Assembly: GCA_031281265.1 (NCBI GenBank)
Contig: JAITFO010000078.1
Span: forward strand, 1-43,112
Direction of reading: 5' to 3'
Length of the DNA: 43,112 nt
DNA from: Candidatus Fibrimonadaceae bacterium
GTDB lineage: Bacteria; Fibrobacterota; Fibrobacteria; Fibrobacterales; Fibrobacteraceae
Position 1 is the first letter of the stretch. Each line of letters starts with the position of its first letter. Positions 28,858 through 39,543 of this stretch are shown here, piece by piece. The notes under the pieces were generated by a model. That model searched no databases and was not told the DNA's origin. It worked only from the letters and a program-made list of their open reading frames with translations. A program made the position numbers and the translations under genes.

Positions 28858-29526
28858 ATGTTAGCTTTTCACAACGAGAGATTTATAAAGAGTGAGCACG
28901 GAAGGCCTGTCCGCATTATGTCTGAGCTTTTGGCATCAAAGGCTCTTATAGAAGACAACGAAATAGACAAGACCATTGTCATCTTTGGTTCTGCGCGAAC
29001 AGATCCGGAAAATAAACATTATAAAGCCGCTAACGATTTGGCATATAAATTGGGTAAATGGGCAAAGGAACAACCTAATAAATACGCTATATGCACAGGC
29101 GGCGGCCCGGGCATTATGGAAGCTGGCAACAAAGGTGCAAAAGAAGCAGGTGCCCCGTCTCTTGGCTTTTGCATAGAATTGCCTTTTGAACAGAGCACAA
29201 ACCCTTATGTGGATAAAGATTTGGAAATTCAATTTCATTATTTCTTTTTGCGTAAATTTTGGTTTTTGTTAAAATCCGCAGCTATAATTATTTTCCCCGG
29301 CGGTTTTGGAACCCTTGATGAAATGTTTGAAGCGTTAACCATGCTTCAAAATGAAAAGACAGATAACGTTCCTCTTGTTCTATTTGGGACCGAGTTTTGG
29401 AAAAGCCTTATAAATTGGCAGAAACTCGTTGACGACGGGATGATAGACAAAAAAGACATGAATTATATAAAATTCATGGACGACGTTGACGAGGCTTTTA
29501 AGTATATAATCGGCGAGTTGTCGTAG
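28858..29526 (+). CDS. LOG-family protein (lysine decarboxylase-like Rossmann fold)
   Basis: IVIFGSARTDPENKHYKAAN, then CTGGGPGIMEAGNKGA and IIFPGGFGTLDEMFEAL. PGGxGTxxE is the signature of LOG proteins, which release cytokinin bases from nucleotides or act as nucleotide-5'-monophosphate phosphoribohydrolases. 222 residues. GGAG lies before the ATG. Conserved housekeeping-type gene; exact substrate unknown. Confidence 0.85.
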   Translation: MLAFHNERFIKSEHGRPVRIMSELLASKALIEDNEIDKTIVIFGSARTDPENKHYKAANDLAYKLGKWAKEQPNKYAICTGGGPGIMEAGNKGAKEAGAPSLGFCIELPFEQSTNPYVDKDLEIQFHYFFLRKFWFLLKSAAIIIFPGGFGTLDEMFEALTMLQNEKTDNVPLVLFGTEFWKSLINWQKLVDDGMIDKKDMNYIKFMDDVDEAFKYIIGELS

Positions 29527-29549
29527 CTTAAATTTTCTACCTTTCCGTT

Positions 29550-29855
29550 ATGGTTAAACATCTTGTTCTTTGGAAAATGAAGCCTGTGGCAGATGGCCGC
29601 ACGGGAAAGGAGAATGCGGAAGTTTTGGTTCATAGACTTAACGCATTAAAGAGCGTGCTTACTTTTGCCGTTTCTATTGAAGCGGGCATCAATTTCAACA
29701 GCTCCTCGGCAGCCTATGACGTGGGCTTGCACTCGGCTTTCAAAACTAAGGAAGATTTAGATACATATCAAAATCATCCCGCACACGCTGAAATTGCAAA
29801 ATGGGTAAGTAACGGCATTGCGGAATCTAGAGTTGTAGTAGATTTTGAAATTTAG
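29550..29855 (+). CDS. Dabb-domain (stress-responsive A/B barrel) protein
   Basis: 101 residues: MVKHLVLWKMKPVA at the start and DVGLHSAFKTKEDLDTYQNH are typical of the Dabb ferredoxin-like barrel. Usually a small dimer of unclear role. Lies 23 nt after the LOG gene and just before the chorismate mutase gene, so probably in the same transcript. Confidence 0.8.
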   Translation: MVKHLVLWKMKPVADGRTGKENAEVLVHRLNALKSVLTFAVSIEAGINFNSSSAAYDVGLHSAFKTKEDLDTYQNHPAHAEIAKWVSNGIAESRVVVDFEI

Positions 29856-29863
29856 AGGTTTTT

Positions 29864-30130
29864 ATGACCCCGGAAATAGAAGCCTTGCGGCAGAAGCTGG
29901 ATTTAATAGAAGACAAATTGATTTTGCTTTTGAATGAACGTGCCAAATATGTACTTGAAATCGGTAAAATAAAGCATGAAAAGGGCTTGCCTATAGAAGA
30001 CCTAAAAAGGCAAGAAATAATTTTAAACAGAGTTGTGCAAAAAAATTCAGACCCTATCAGCGATGAGTTTATTAAAAATATCTTTAAAAAAATAATAGAG
30101 GAATCCATAAGGCTGGAAAAGCAAATATGA
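29864..30130 (+). CDS. Chorismate mutase (AroQ type)
   Basis: Converts chorismate to prephenate on the way to Phe and Tyr. 88 residues: EIEALRQKLDLIEDKLILLL, NERAKYVLEIGKIKHEKGLP and RQEIILNRV match the all-helical AroQ domain (Arg, Lys and Glu of the active site present). Overlaps the next gene by ATGA, and that gene uses prephenate. Confidence 0.88.
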   Translation: MTPEIEALRQKLDLIEDKLILLLNERAKYVLEIGKIKHEKGLPIEDLKRQEIILNRVVQKNSDPISDEFIKNIFKKIIEESIRLEKQI

Positions 30131-31230
30131 ATTCTGCTCGCATAACACTGGTAGGTTTTGGCTTGCTCGCAGGTTCAATTGCAATTGCCATTAAATCGGC
30201 AAGCCAGCATATTGCGGTTCGTGCGGTTAGTTCAAAAGGGACTTTGCAAAAAGCTAAAGACCTCTCCATAGCAGATGATTTTTTTGAATATGAGGATGTT
30301 CAAAACTGGTTACCTGGTTCGGATTTAATTTTGTTGTGCGGGCCTATAAAGCATATTTTATCCACCATTGAGGTTTTAAAAAATAATGCAAAACTGCTCG
30401 GCGGCAAAAAGGCTGTGGTCAGCGATATAGGTAGCACAAAGGAATTGATTTGCGAAAAAGGTTTTGCTCTCCCAGAACCCTTTGTTTTTGTGGGTAGCCA
30501 TCCTATGGCAGGCTCGGAAAAAAGTGGCATTGAAAACAGCGACGTGTCTATTTTTGAAAATACTTATTGGCTATATTGCTTACCGGATAAAATAAAGGAA
30601 TTGCCGGAATTGCTAAAAGAGCTATTGTCTTTTTTGGGCAGCCAACCTGTGCAAATCTCACCGCAAGAACATGACGTAGCAATGGCGTGGCTTAGCCATG
30701 CACCGCAACTAATCAGCACTTCTATGGCTGCAGGCCTTTGTTTGGATGTTATCGAAAAGCGTTTGCATTTAGCTGGCCGTGGCTTTAGGGACATGACTCG
30801 CATAGCGGGTTCGTCTTGGAGTATGTGGAGAGATATTTTTGAGACAAACAGACAAAATGCAACGGAAGCACTTGCAACTTATGCGGAAAAAATTTTAGAG
30901 ATAAAGAATGAGCTTTCCAGCGGGCAATTTGAAAAACTGGAAGATAATTTTTTACGCGGCAATAAAACGAGATCCGATTTAGAAAGGGGAAAAAATCTCG
31001 CGTACCCTCTTTACGAGGTCATTGCGCAAATCCCAGATAATCCCGGTTCTATTTTGGAGGCATTGAACCCGCTTGCAGAAAAAAATATAAATATCAGGGA
31101 TATTGAGCTTATGAAAGTTCGGGAAGGCATTGGCGGAACTCTGCTTTTGGCTTTTAAAACGGAAAACGATGCAAAAACTGCGATTGAGCTTTTAGAAGCT
31201 AAAGGAATATATGCTAAAAGGAGAGTTTGA
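30127..31230 (+). CDS. tyrA: Prephenate dehydrogenase with ACT domain
   Basis: Oxidises prephenate to 4-hydroxyphenylpyruvate. N-terminal NAD-binding GFGLLAGS; conserved VGSHPMAGSEKSGI; helical dimer region with AWLSHAPQLIS; C-terminal ACT-like domain (IAQIPDNPGSILEALNPLAE, residues about 298-365), which often binds Tyr for feedback control. 367 residues. Confidence 0.88.
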   Translation: MNSARITLVGFGLLAGSIAIAIKSASQHIAVRAVSSKGTLQKAKDLSIADDFFEYEDVQNWLPGSDLILLCGPIKHILSTIEVLKNNAKLLGGKKAVVSDIGSTKELICEKGFALPEPFVFVGSHPMAGSEKSGIENSDVSIFENTYWLYCLPDKIKELPELLKELLSFLGSQPVQISPQEHDVAMAWLSHAPQLISTSMAAGLCLDVIEKRLHLAGRGFRDMTRIAGSSWSMWRDIFETNRQNATEALATYAEKILEIKNELSSGQFEKLEDNFLRGNKTRSDLERGKNLAYPLYEVIAQIPDNPGSILEALNPLAEKNINIRDIELMKVREGIGGTLLLAFKTENDAKTAIELLEAKGIYAKRRV

Positions 31231-32302
31231 ACTCTATACGGAAAAGGAAGCGTTTTGCAACTGCGCGTTTTTAGCAGCTCTTGCAAATGGCAATTCCCTA
31301 ATACATGGAGTTAGGGCAACTCCGCAAATCACCGCTTTTGCGGCCTATTTAAGCGAACTGGGTGCATCTGTTAACGTAAAAGACGACCAGTGGGAAATCA
31401 CGGGCGTAAATTTTAAATGCAAGGAAAATTTGAGCCTTGAATGGGTGGGGGACAATTTTCCGCATCAGCAGAGGAATAGGAAAATAATAGAGAGCCTGCT
31501 CAGCGGGACTCCTTTTAAATGCGAAGAGAAAATTGCGGTGAATGATTCTTTAATCAGGGAGCTTTCAACTTTTGGTGCAGAGCTGGCATGGAGACAAGAT
31601 GGCTTTGACGAAAGTGATGAGCTTGCCAAGCGCATGGCAAAATTGCAGGGGATAAAAAACGAAAGAAAATGGATTTGCAGCATTCCTCCCGTGCATTCCT
31701 TGCTTGCAAGGGATAGGTTCATAGCGGGAGATGTTACGGAGGCTGCTTTTTTTGCTTTGGCTGCCTCTTTAATTCCAGATTCGGATATCACAATAAAAGC
31801 GGTTAGCTTGGATGCGAGCCGTGCTGGGATTTTTGGGGCTTTTAAAAGGCTGGGCGCTAATATTGAATTTGCCGCCCGCCATGAAAGAGGGAATGATGTT
31901 TGGGGTGATTTAAGAGTTAAAAGCGGAGGCGGGCTAATAGGCAGACGACTTGGAGCAGAAGTTTTGTCCACCTGCTTAGACGAAATTCCTCTTCTCGCAG
32001 TGCTAGCATGTTTTGCCGATGGCGAGACCATTTTAAAATTACCCGCTTGGGCATTTGATATATGCAAACCTGTTTTAGAAGCTATATACGAAAATCTCAA
32101 AATCGCGGGCATAGAATCCGGCATCTACGAAGATGGCTTGATTTTGCGAGGCAAAGCGGAAATAGAAGGCGATGGTTTTGATTGCAAAAATCTACCTATA
32201 CTCGGCATGGCCCTGCATATTTTAAATAAAAAAGCCAAAGGGAAAAAAGAAATTGTTGGAATGGAATGTGTGGAGAGTTTATATCCGGGAATCATGATAT
32301 GA
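31211..32302 (+). CDS. EPSP-synthase-like protein, catalytic motifs missing
   Basis: Clear enolpyruvyl-transferase (RPTC) fold: CAFLAALANGNSLIHGV near the start, GDVTEAAFFALAASLIPDSD and CLDEIPLLAVLACFADGETI in the second half. But it is 363 residues (AroA is about 430) and lacks KS-x-S-x-R, the NAGT-x-x-R motif and KES-x-R, which bind shikimate-3-phosphate and phosphoenolpyruvate. So it is probably not an active AroA. Overlaps tyrA by 20 nt, with AAAGGA before the ATG. May be a non-catalytic partner or regulator, or an enzyme with another substrate. Confidence 0.7.
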   Translation: MLKGEFELYTEKEAFCNCAFLAALANGNSLIHGVRATPQITAFAAYLSELGASVNVKDDQWEITGVNFKCKENLSLEWVGDNFPHQQRNRKIIESLLSGTPFKCEEKIAVNDSLIRELSTFGAELAWRQDGFDESDELAKRMAKLQGIKNERKWICSIPPVHSLLARDRFIAGDVTEAAFFALAASLIPDSDITIKAVSLDASRAGIFGAFKRLGANIEFAARHERGNDVWGDLRVKSGGGLIGRRLGAEVLSTCLDEIPLLAVLACFADGETILKLPAWAFDICKPVLEAIYENLKIAGIESGIYEDGLILRGKAEIEGDGFDCKNLPILGMALHILNKKAKGKKEIVGMECVESLYPGIMI

Positions 32303-33113
32303 AAATAGGCATTGTTACACGCAAGGAACAAACCCCCAAATTATCGGAGGCGTTGGAAGCCGTGAAGCTGTGGGGCAAAGGTAGGAGAGATAAAATTATT
32401 TACGCTTCGGAACCGCAGCTCAGAAAATGCGATGTTTTGGTTGCCATAGGCGGAGACGGAACCGTGCTCTCTGCGGCGCATATAGCTTTTGGAAAACAAA
32501 TTCCAATAGTGGGCATAAATGTTGGGCGTGTGGGTTTTTTGGCAAAGTACAAACCGGAAGAAATCACCGCGGTTTTAGACATTCTCTCAAGCGGAACTTT
32601 CAAAGTACAAGAGCGTATAATGCTGGACTGCTCGGTTTATTCAAATAAGAAAAAAATTTTGAGCCGCTCCGTTCTGAACGAAATTCTTTTGCATGCACAC
32701 GCACCGGAGAGAATGGTGAATTTAGAGGTTAAAATCAACGATAAATTTTTAACGGAATACTGGGCGGATAGCTTGATGCTTGCCACACCTACAGGCTCCA
32801 CCGCTTATAACCTCTCGGCTGGCGGCCCTATAATATACCCTTCGGCGGAGGCTTTTGTTTTAAATCCCATCAGCCCCATGAGCCTCTCTGTGAGGCCCAT
32901 TATAATTCCGTCCTCTTCCGTTTGTAAAATAAAGTGCGTTGCAGAAAGCAAAGCGGAAATGGTTTTTGACGGGCATTTCTCCGAAGAGCTCAAAGAGAAA
33001 TCAGAACTCGTGATTTGCCGCAGCCGCTATGTGACTCGCTTTGTTCACACAGGGGAATTCGGCTTTGTCCAAGCGTTGAGGGAAAAACTCGGGTGGACAG
33101 GAAAAATGAAAAG

Positions 33114-33132
<19 letters not shown>
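32299..33132 (+). CDS. nadK: NAD kinase
   Basis: Phosphorylates NAD to NADP. Has AIGGDGTVLSAAH (GGDG motif), GINVGRVGFLAKY and LATPTGSTAYNLSAGGPII. 277 residues; ATG32299 overlaps the stop of the previous gene (ATGA). The last 19 nt overlap the convergent tRNA-Ile gene, so the final residues KSGPSRT come from antisense tRNA sequence. Confidence 0.92.
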
Positions 33133-34581
<1,449 letters not shown>

Positions 34582-34677
34582 AAAAATTATCCTATTTGTA
34601 ATAAAAATATGTTTTTTTCAAAAAAAAGAACTATTTTATTGCTAAATTGTGTTTCTACTTCAACTGTGAGGTTATTT

Positions 34678-35706
34678 ATGCTCAAAAAAGGCATTCTTTT
34701 CTTGGTTTTTGCAGCCTTGCTCATAAGCTGTAAAGGTAAAAATGAAAGCGACGGAGATTCCTATTACAAAAAAGGTAAATTTAGGAATGCGGTCAATTCT
34801 TACGTGGAAGCAAAGAAAAAGGGGAAAATCTCCGATAGCTTTTACGATAGCTTTGTCATCGCCTATGCCAGCTCCGCAAAGCAAACCGCTTTAAAAAATG
34901 CCTCCGATGGCTATATAGGCGGCTGCATAGAGCAGATATACAAGAACTTGCCCAATACTAAAAAGAACACTACAATAGACTCTGTGGTGGTGGCTTTAGC
35001 TGATATAGGCGTTGCGCAAATCAAAGGCGATTATGAATATGAATACACCGTGCAAGGGTTCCGCAACCTAGATAGCGCAATAGCCATAGCCAAGCGGAAT
35101 AATACAAACGGTGAATACGCCAAAAAAGCCCGCAAGGACATGGAAAATATGATTGTTAAACGTGCTCTTGAGAGTGCCGAAGGTGCAGACCATCCCGTAG
35201 GTGCTGAATATACGCTTTTGGAGGCGGAAGTGTTTGCCCCCGATAATGATGCATTGAAAAAAGCCTTGAATAGCGTTCGCCTCAAAAATCGCGCCGACTT
35301 CCTCATCTTTGAAGCGGTTGGGGTGGAGAAACCTTCGCGATTTGTCAATAAATACGGCTATATAATCGCTTTTCCAATTATAAACGTAACCCCAACAGGC
35401 ATAACAGGGCAAATTAATATTTGGAATTCCACGGGCAACAACATTGATTTTGATTTTAGCAAATTGAAACTGGTCTCAACAAAAGGCGAAACGGTCTCTG
35501 CCAAGGTTGGCGGCGGCACTTGCGAAATGAGTGACCATTTAGGCCAGAAAAAAGAAGCTATAAAAGGTTCTGTTGGCAAGCTGCTTTCCGAATTAAGGTG
35601 CTTGGTGAATATATCCTTTTCTTATCCCAATGGCTTTATCCCAGATTACGTGGATTACAAAGATGCCAATAACAATTTGGGTCGCAAATATTTGGGACAG
35701 AAATAA
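34678..35706 (+). CDS. Lipoprotein with TPR-like region (342 aa)
   Basis: Signal peptide MLKKGILFLVFAALLISCKG with lipobox LISC. Then YYKKGKFRNAVNSYVEAKKK and helical repeats like TPR, followed by a C-terminal beta region (about 230-342). GAGG precedes ATG34678; a longer frame from 34609 has no ribosome site. Ends 2 nt before the response regulator, so an operon is likely. Function unknown, cell-envelope located. Confidence 0.8.
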   Translation: MLKKGILFLVFAALLISCKGKNESDGDSYYKKGKFRNAVNSYVEAKKKGKISDSFYDSFVIAYASSAKQTALKNASDGYIGGCIEQIYKNLPNTKKNTTIDSVVVALADIGVAQIKGDYEYEYTVQGFRNLDSAIAIAKRNNTNGEYAKKARKDMENMIVKRALESAEGADHPVGAEYTLLEAEVFAPDNDALKKALNSVRLKNRADFLIFEAVGVEKPSRFVNKYGYIIAFPIINVTPTGITGQINIWNSTGNNIDFDFSKLKLVSTKGETVSAKVGGGTCEMSDHLGQKKEAIKGSVGKLLSELRCLVNISFSYPNGFIPDYVDYKDANNNLGRKYLGQK

Positions 35707-35708
35707 AA

Positions 35709-36398
35709 GTGCAGTATAAAATTTTAGTTGCTGAAGATGAAGAATCTATAAGAGAGGGTTTACGGGAAAACCTTGAAATGGAAGATTATGAGGTTTCTAC
35801 AGCCTGCGATGGCGAAGAAGCCTTATTAAAGGTCGATGAATTTAAACCCGACCTTATTCTTTTAGACGTGATGATGCCTAAAAGCAGTGGTTTTGAGGTT
35901 TGCCGTGTTTTGCGGAAAAAATATCCCAATTTGATTATAGTGATGTTGACCGCAAAAGATGCCGAGAACGATATGCTCACTGGATTTTCTTATGGGGCAG
36001 ATGATTACATAATAAAGCCATTTTCAACTTTGGAATTGTTAGCTAGAATTAAGGCTTTCATAAGAAAACTCAGTTTGCATAAAGATTCCGCCAAAGCTTT
36101 TACAGGCGACATAGTTGAATTCCAAGGCATAAAGCTGGACTTTAAAAAATATGAGGCAGAAAAGAACGGAGCCCCATTGAAATTAAATCCGAGAGAGTTT
36201 CAGATTCTAAGGGAGTTCTGCAAGCGAAGGGGTGAAGTTATACCTAGAGAAGAGCTTATTCAGCACATAGATTCAAACTCAAACTCAAGAACATTGGATA
36301 ACTATATAGTAAAACTCAGGCAAAAAATAGAAGAAGACCCGGAAAGACCTAGACTCATATTATCCGTAAGAGGGATGGGGTATAAACTTGACGTGTAA
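35709..36398 (+). CDS. OmpR-family response regulator
   Basis: 229 residues, GTG start. Receiver domain: acidic pocket EDEE (residues 8-11), DLILLDVMMP with phosphoacceptor Asp near 55, MLTAKDAENDM, IIKPF with the conserved Lys. C-terminal winged helix: LNPREFQILREFCKRRGEVI, NSRTLDNYIVKLRQKIEEDP and ILSVRGMGYKLDV. No histidine kinase gene is adjacent. Confidence 0.93.
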   Translation: MQYKILVAEDEESIREGLRENLEMEDYEVSTACDGEEALLKVDEFKPDLILLDVMMPKSSGFEVCRVLRKKYPNLIIVMLTAKDAENDMLTGFSYGADDYIIKPFSTLELLARIKAFIRKLSLHKDSAKAFTGDIVEFQGIKLDFKKYEAEKNGAPLKLNPREFQILREFCKRRGEVIPREELIQHIDSNSNSRTLDNYIVKLRQKIEEDPERPRLILSVRGMGYKLDV

Positions 36399-38502
36399 AA
36401 CGAAGGGTATTTTATGGCTTGTACTCTGCGGGCTGTGGAACACTTTTGCTTCTCCTGCCAATGATAAAATTCAGGAAGCGGCGTATATTTTAACCATCGA
36501 TGCAGATACCGCCAGCGCGGAGAGGCTATTGCGTTTGGCTTTGGAATTACCGAATGCTTTGGTTAGCGAAAAATTAAACGCTCGTTTTTATTTGGCTAAA
36601 ATTGCAGAAGCGAGGCGAGATACTTTGGGGATGGCAGAGCATTACGGCTTTTTAAAAAACAATTCGCAAAACGCTTCGCTGGCATACATGGCTGCGGAAA
36701 AAGAAAAAAAATTGGGAGCGGTAAAAGGAAAGATAAAAATAGCGAGCGAAAAAAAGAATTTTGAGCCGGAAGAGGGCAGCAATCCCATCCTGCCGGAATC
36801 CCGTTTTTTGGATTGCGATATGGAAGGTGAATTGTATTTGGCTCAACGCATTATGTATAAGTGCTTGAACGCCCTTCACTTGGTTCCAAAAAAAAGAGGA
36901 ACAGAAATTTTAGTTCCGTTGGAAGCAAGGCCTGAAAAGATATTTTTGACTTCAGACGGCTTTTTTCTCTATAGCGAAAATTCGCTCTATTTTTACAGGC
37001 TTGGGGATGGTTTGGATTTGGTTTGGCGAATACCATTCATTGGAGTGCAAGACGTTGAGGATTTTGATGGCAAAATTTATGTTTTGGATATAAGCGGAAA
37101 GATCAGTTTGCTGAGTAAAAATTCTGGGCAACTCGTCTCTGCTGTAAAAAGCGATGGCGAAAATTTTTTTAAGCCGGGCGTTGGGCTTATAGGTACATAC
37201 CAAAAAAACGGCGGAATATCGGTATTCGATACGCTTTTAGTAAATTTATGGAATTACCAAATAGACGGTGAAATTGCAGAAGCTCCGATTATTAAATCCG
37301 ATTCTGTTATTTTCAATTTGCTAAATGGAAGTTCCGAGATATTATACACAAGGCATTACCAAAAATTGGCAGCCTCAGAGAGCAGTGATATAAACTTTTT
37401 GCTCAATTTTGAAAGTGGGAATGCACTCGCTTGGTATCGCATTGCGGAGCGGGAGAACAGTGATAGTGCGTGGCAGCGGGCTGTTATTTACGGGGCACGG
37501 AACCCAGAGCTATCTTCGCTTGTTTTTGCAAAATATGCGGAAAAGATAGGCGCAAAATGGGTTAGGCACTTGCCAATTTCCCCTAATATGCTCTATCCGA
37601 ATATGTTTAGCGATGCAAATTGGCTTTTTGTTTATGATTCGGAAGCCCAGAGCTTATTAAAATTTTCTTTGGAGGCTGGGAACGCAAATAGCGAAATATC
37701 GCTCCCCAAGGATAGAAAGTATGTTATTGTGGACAATGAACCGCCTTGGCTTATTTTAAACTCCGGTTTTTGGTTGTCTCAATTTTCGCTCAGGGAGCAG
37801 AAGAGCGTTTCGCTTGAGATGCCGGGGAAGCCATTTTCTTTTTTGCGGAGCAGGGACTCGGTTTACGTAGGGCTTTGGAACGGTTTTGTTTTGAAGTATT
37901 TAACGCCGAATATGCACCTTGAGCGGTCTGTAAAGGTTAGTTCTGCGCCAGTGCTTTTATCCAAAGGCAAAATGGGGGTTTATTCGTTTTCTCAGGGAAA
38001 AATAGCCCAGCTTTCCCCTAAAGCACTGGCAATTCGGGAGATAAGCCTGAATTTGAGCGAAGTGGATTATTTTAAGTCAAAAAATGACCTATTTGTGGTA
38101 GCCTCTAAAGAAGGGGATTTTCAAATTTTTTCTGAACAAGATTTTAAGCAACTTGGCTCTTTTTCCGTCCATTCTCAGGTCATTTCCATTGAATTACCTG
38201 AAATAGGCGGTAAAATTTATGCACTTATAGGCAAAGCAGACCAAACTCTTTCGCTTTACGAAGTCCCAAGCGGTAGGCACGTTTGGACTTTTAAGAGCAA
38301 GGGTTCTGGGCTTATGCAGTTTGCCCTGCACGGCTCGCATATCTGGCTGGATCAGGATGGTTCCGTTGCGGCTATAGAAATGAGTTCTGGCAAAATAGTC
38401 AAAAAACACTCTATTTTCGGCAGGGGAGCGTCAATAAGCATTCAAGGCAACACGCTTTATTGTGCAACGCCGGAAAAACTTCTATATGCGTTTCCGTTGT
38501 GA
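36388..38502 (+). CDS. Secreted or periplasmic beta-propeller-like protein (704 aa)
   Basis: Start TTG36388 overlaps the response-regulator stop; GGGATGGGG lies upstream. Signal peptide GILWLVLCGLWNTFASPAND. Helical (TPR-like) part to about residue 110, then many short beta repeats (DGFFLYSENSLYFYRLGDGL, KIYVLDISGKISLLSKNSGQ, SLYEVPSGRHVWTFKSKG) typical of PQQ or WD-like propellers. May sense or bind at the envelope under control of the regulator in the same operon. No enzyme motif. Confidence 0.7.
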   Translation: MTCKTKGILWLVLCGLWNTFASPANDKIQEAAYILTIDADTASAERLLRLALELPNALVSEKLNARFYLAKIAEARRDTLGMAEHYGFLKNNSQNASLAYMAAEKEKKLGAVKGKIKIASEKKNFEPEEGSNPILPESRFLDCDMEGELYLAQRIMYKCLNALHLVPKKRGTEILVPLEARPEKIFLTSDGFFLYSENSLYFYRLGDGLDLVWRIPFIGVQDVEDFDGKIYVLDISGKISLLSKNSGQLVSAVKSDGENFFKPGVGLIGTYQKNGGISVFDTLLVNLWNYQIDGEIAEAPIIKSDSVIFNLLNGSSEILYTRHYQKLAASESSDINFLLNFESGNALAWYRIAERENSDSAWQRAVIYGARNPELSSLVFAKYAEKIGAKWVRHLPISPNMLYPNMFSDANWLFVYDSEAQSLLKFSLEAGNANSEISLPKDRKYVIVDNEPPWLILNSGFWLSQFSLREQKSVSLEMPGKPFSFLRSRDSVYVGLWNGFVLKYLTPNMHLERSVKVSSAPVLLSKGKMGVYSFSQGKIAQLSPKALAIREISLNLSEVDYFKSKNDLFVVASKEGDFQIFSEQDFKQLGSFSVHSQVISIELPEIGGKIYALIGKADQTLSLYEVPSGRHVWTFKSKGSGLMQFALHGSHIWLDQDGSVAAIEMSSGKIVKKHSIFGRGASISIQGNTLYCATPEKLLYAFPL

Positions 38503-38526
38503 AAAAAATTTTTTTCTCTTTAACCC

Positions 38527-38555
38527 TTGCTTTTTTCCCAAAAATAAATTAAATT
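38527..38555 (+). promoter_or_regulatory. Promoter of HU gene
   Basis: TTGCTT (38527-38532), 17-nt spacer, TAAATT (38550-38555). Located 32 nt before the HU ATG, with AAAGGAG as ribosome site. Confidence 0.6.
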
Positions 38556-38586
38556 TGTTTAGGAATTCCACACAAAGGAGAAATCT

Positions 38587-38877
38587 ATGAAAAAAACAGA
38601 CCTTGTTGAAAAGGTTAAAGAGTTAGCAGACCTAGAAAGCAAAGCAGCCGCAGAGCGTGCTCTTAATGCAGTTTTAGGGGGTATTGAGGCCGGTTTGCAA
38701 AAAGACGGCGAAGTCCAGTTGATAGGCTTTGGCACATTCAGAGTCAAAGACCGCCCAGCTCGCGATGGTCGTAATGTAAAGACTGGTGAAAAAATCAGAA
38801 TCAAAGCCTCTAGAACCGTTGCGTTCAAAGTTGGTGCTGCTCTTAAAGCCAATGCAACAAAGAAAAAGAAAAAATAA
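38587..38877 (+). CDS. HU-family DNA-binding protein
   Basis: 96 residues: MKKTDLVEKVKELADLESKA, VQLIGFGTFRVKDRPARDGR, NVKTGEKIRIKASRTVAFKV, the standard HU fold and DNA-binding arms. Extra Lys-rich tail (KKKKK). Nucleoid protein that bends DNA; a plausible host cofactor for the phage integrase. Single-gene transcript with its own promoter and terminator. Confidence 0.95.
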   Translation: MKKTDLVEKVKELADLESKAAAERALNAVLGGIEAGLQKDGEVQLIGFGTFRVKDRPARDGRNVKTGEKIRIKASRTVAFKVGAALKANATKKKKK

Positions 38878-38883
38878 TTTCTT

Positions 38884-39540
38884 TTAACTATTTGGGGCGG
38901 CAGAGTTTTCAACTCTGCCGTTTTTTAATATAACCATACGGTCGCATACCTCGGTTGCAAAAGCTATATCGTGAGTTGCTATAATTTTTTCGTGTTGTAA
39001 ATTTTTTAAAGTGTCAACAAGCAATCTCCGTGCTTTTTGGTCTAAATAAGCGGTTGGCTCATCAAACATTAAAATAGAGGGATTCATGGCTAGCACGGTT
39101 GCTATTGCTGCCATGCGTTTTTCCCCGCAGGAGAGCTTTAGCGAAGAACGGTTACGAAGGTGGCTTATATTCAGCTGGCTCAGAGTTTCTTCTACCCTTG
39201 CTTCTATTTGCTCCTCCGGCATTCCAAAATTGCGGCAGCCAAAAGCTATATCATCGTATATGAACGGCATAAACAATTGGTCGTCTGGGTTTTGGAAAAC
39301 TAAACCCACCCTTTTGCGAAATTCATTGAGCGTTTTTTTTGAAAGCTGCATATCATCTATTTCAATTGTGCCTTCCGCAAGTTCAAGCACCCCTGCTATT
39401 GCTAGCAAAAGCGACGTTTTGCCTGCACCGTTATCACCTAGCAGAGCCACATTCTCGCCAGCGTTGAGCGTAAAACTTAAATTATCAATTGCTTTTGTTT
39501 TATCCGGGTATATAACCGTGACATTTTGCAATTTGAGCAT
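38884..39540 (-). CDS. ECF/cobalt-type transporter ATP-binding protein
   Basis: 218 residues. Walker A GDNGAGKTS, Q-loop FQNPDDQLF, signature LSCGEKRMA, Walker B ILMFDEPTA. The QNPDDQ loop is typical of CbiO/EcfA. Drives uptake of a micronutrient with the T protein upstream. No S (substrate) component gene is near, so the substrate is unknown. Confidence 0.9.
   Translation of the reverse strand: MLKLQNVTVIYPDKTKAIDNLSFTLNAGENVALLGDNGAGKTSLLLAIAGVLELAEGTIEIDDMQLSKKTLNEFRKRVGLVFQNPDDQLFMPFIYDDIAFGCRNFGMPEEQIEARVEETLSQLNISHLRNRSSLKLSCGEKRMAAIATVLAMNPSILMFDEPTAYLDQKARRLLVDTLKNLQHEKIIATHDIAFATEVCDRMVILKNGRVENSAAPNS
38898..38926 (+). terminator. Rho-independent terminator of HU gene
   Basis: Perfect 10-bp stem CGGCAGAGTT / AACTCTGCCG with TTC loop, then six T. 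It lies inside the 3' end of the convergent ECF ATPase gene, whose last residues are coded by the hairpin. Confidence 0.9.
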
Positions 39541-39543
39541 AGG

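Noticed and set aside
31465-32124. 219-codon minus-strand frame opposite the EPSP-synthase-like gene
   Set aside because: Shadow frame; composition typical of antisense translation.
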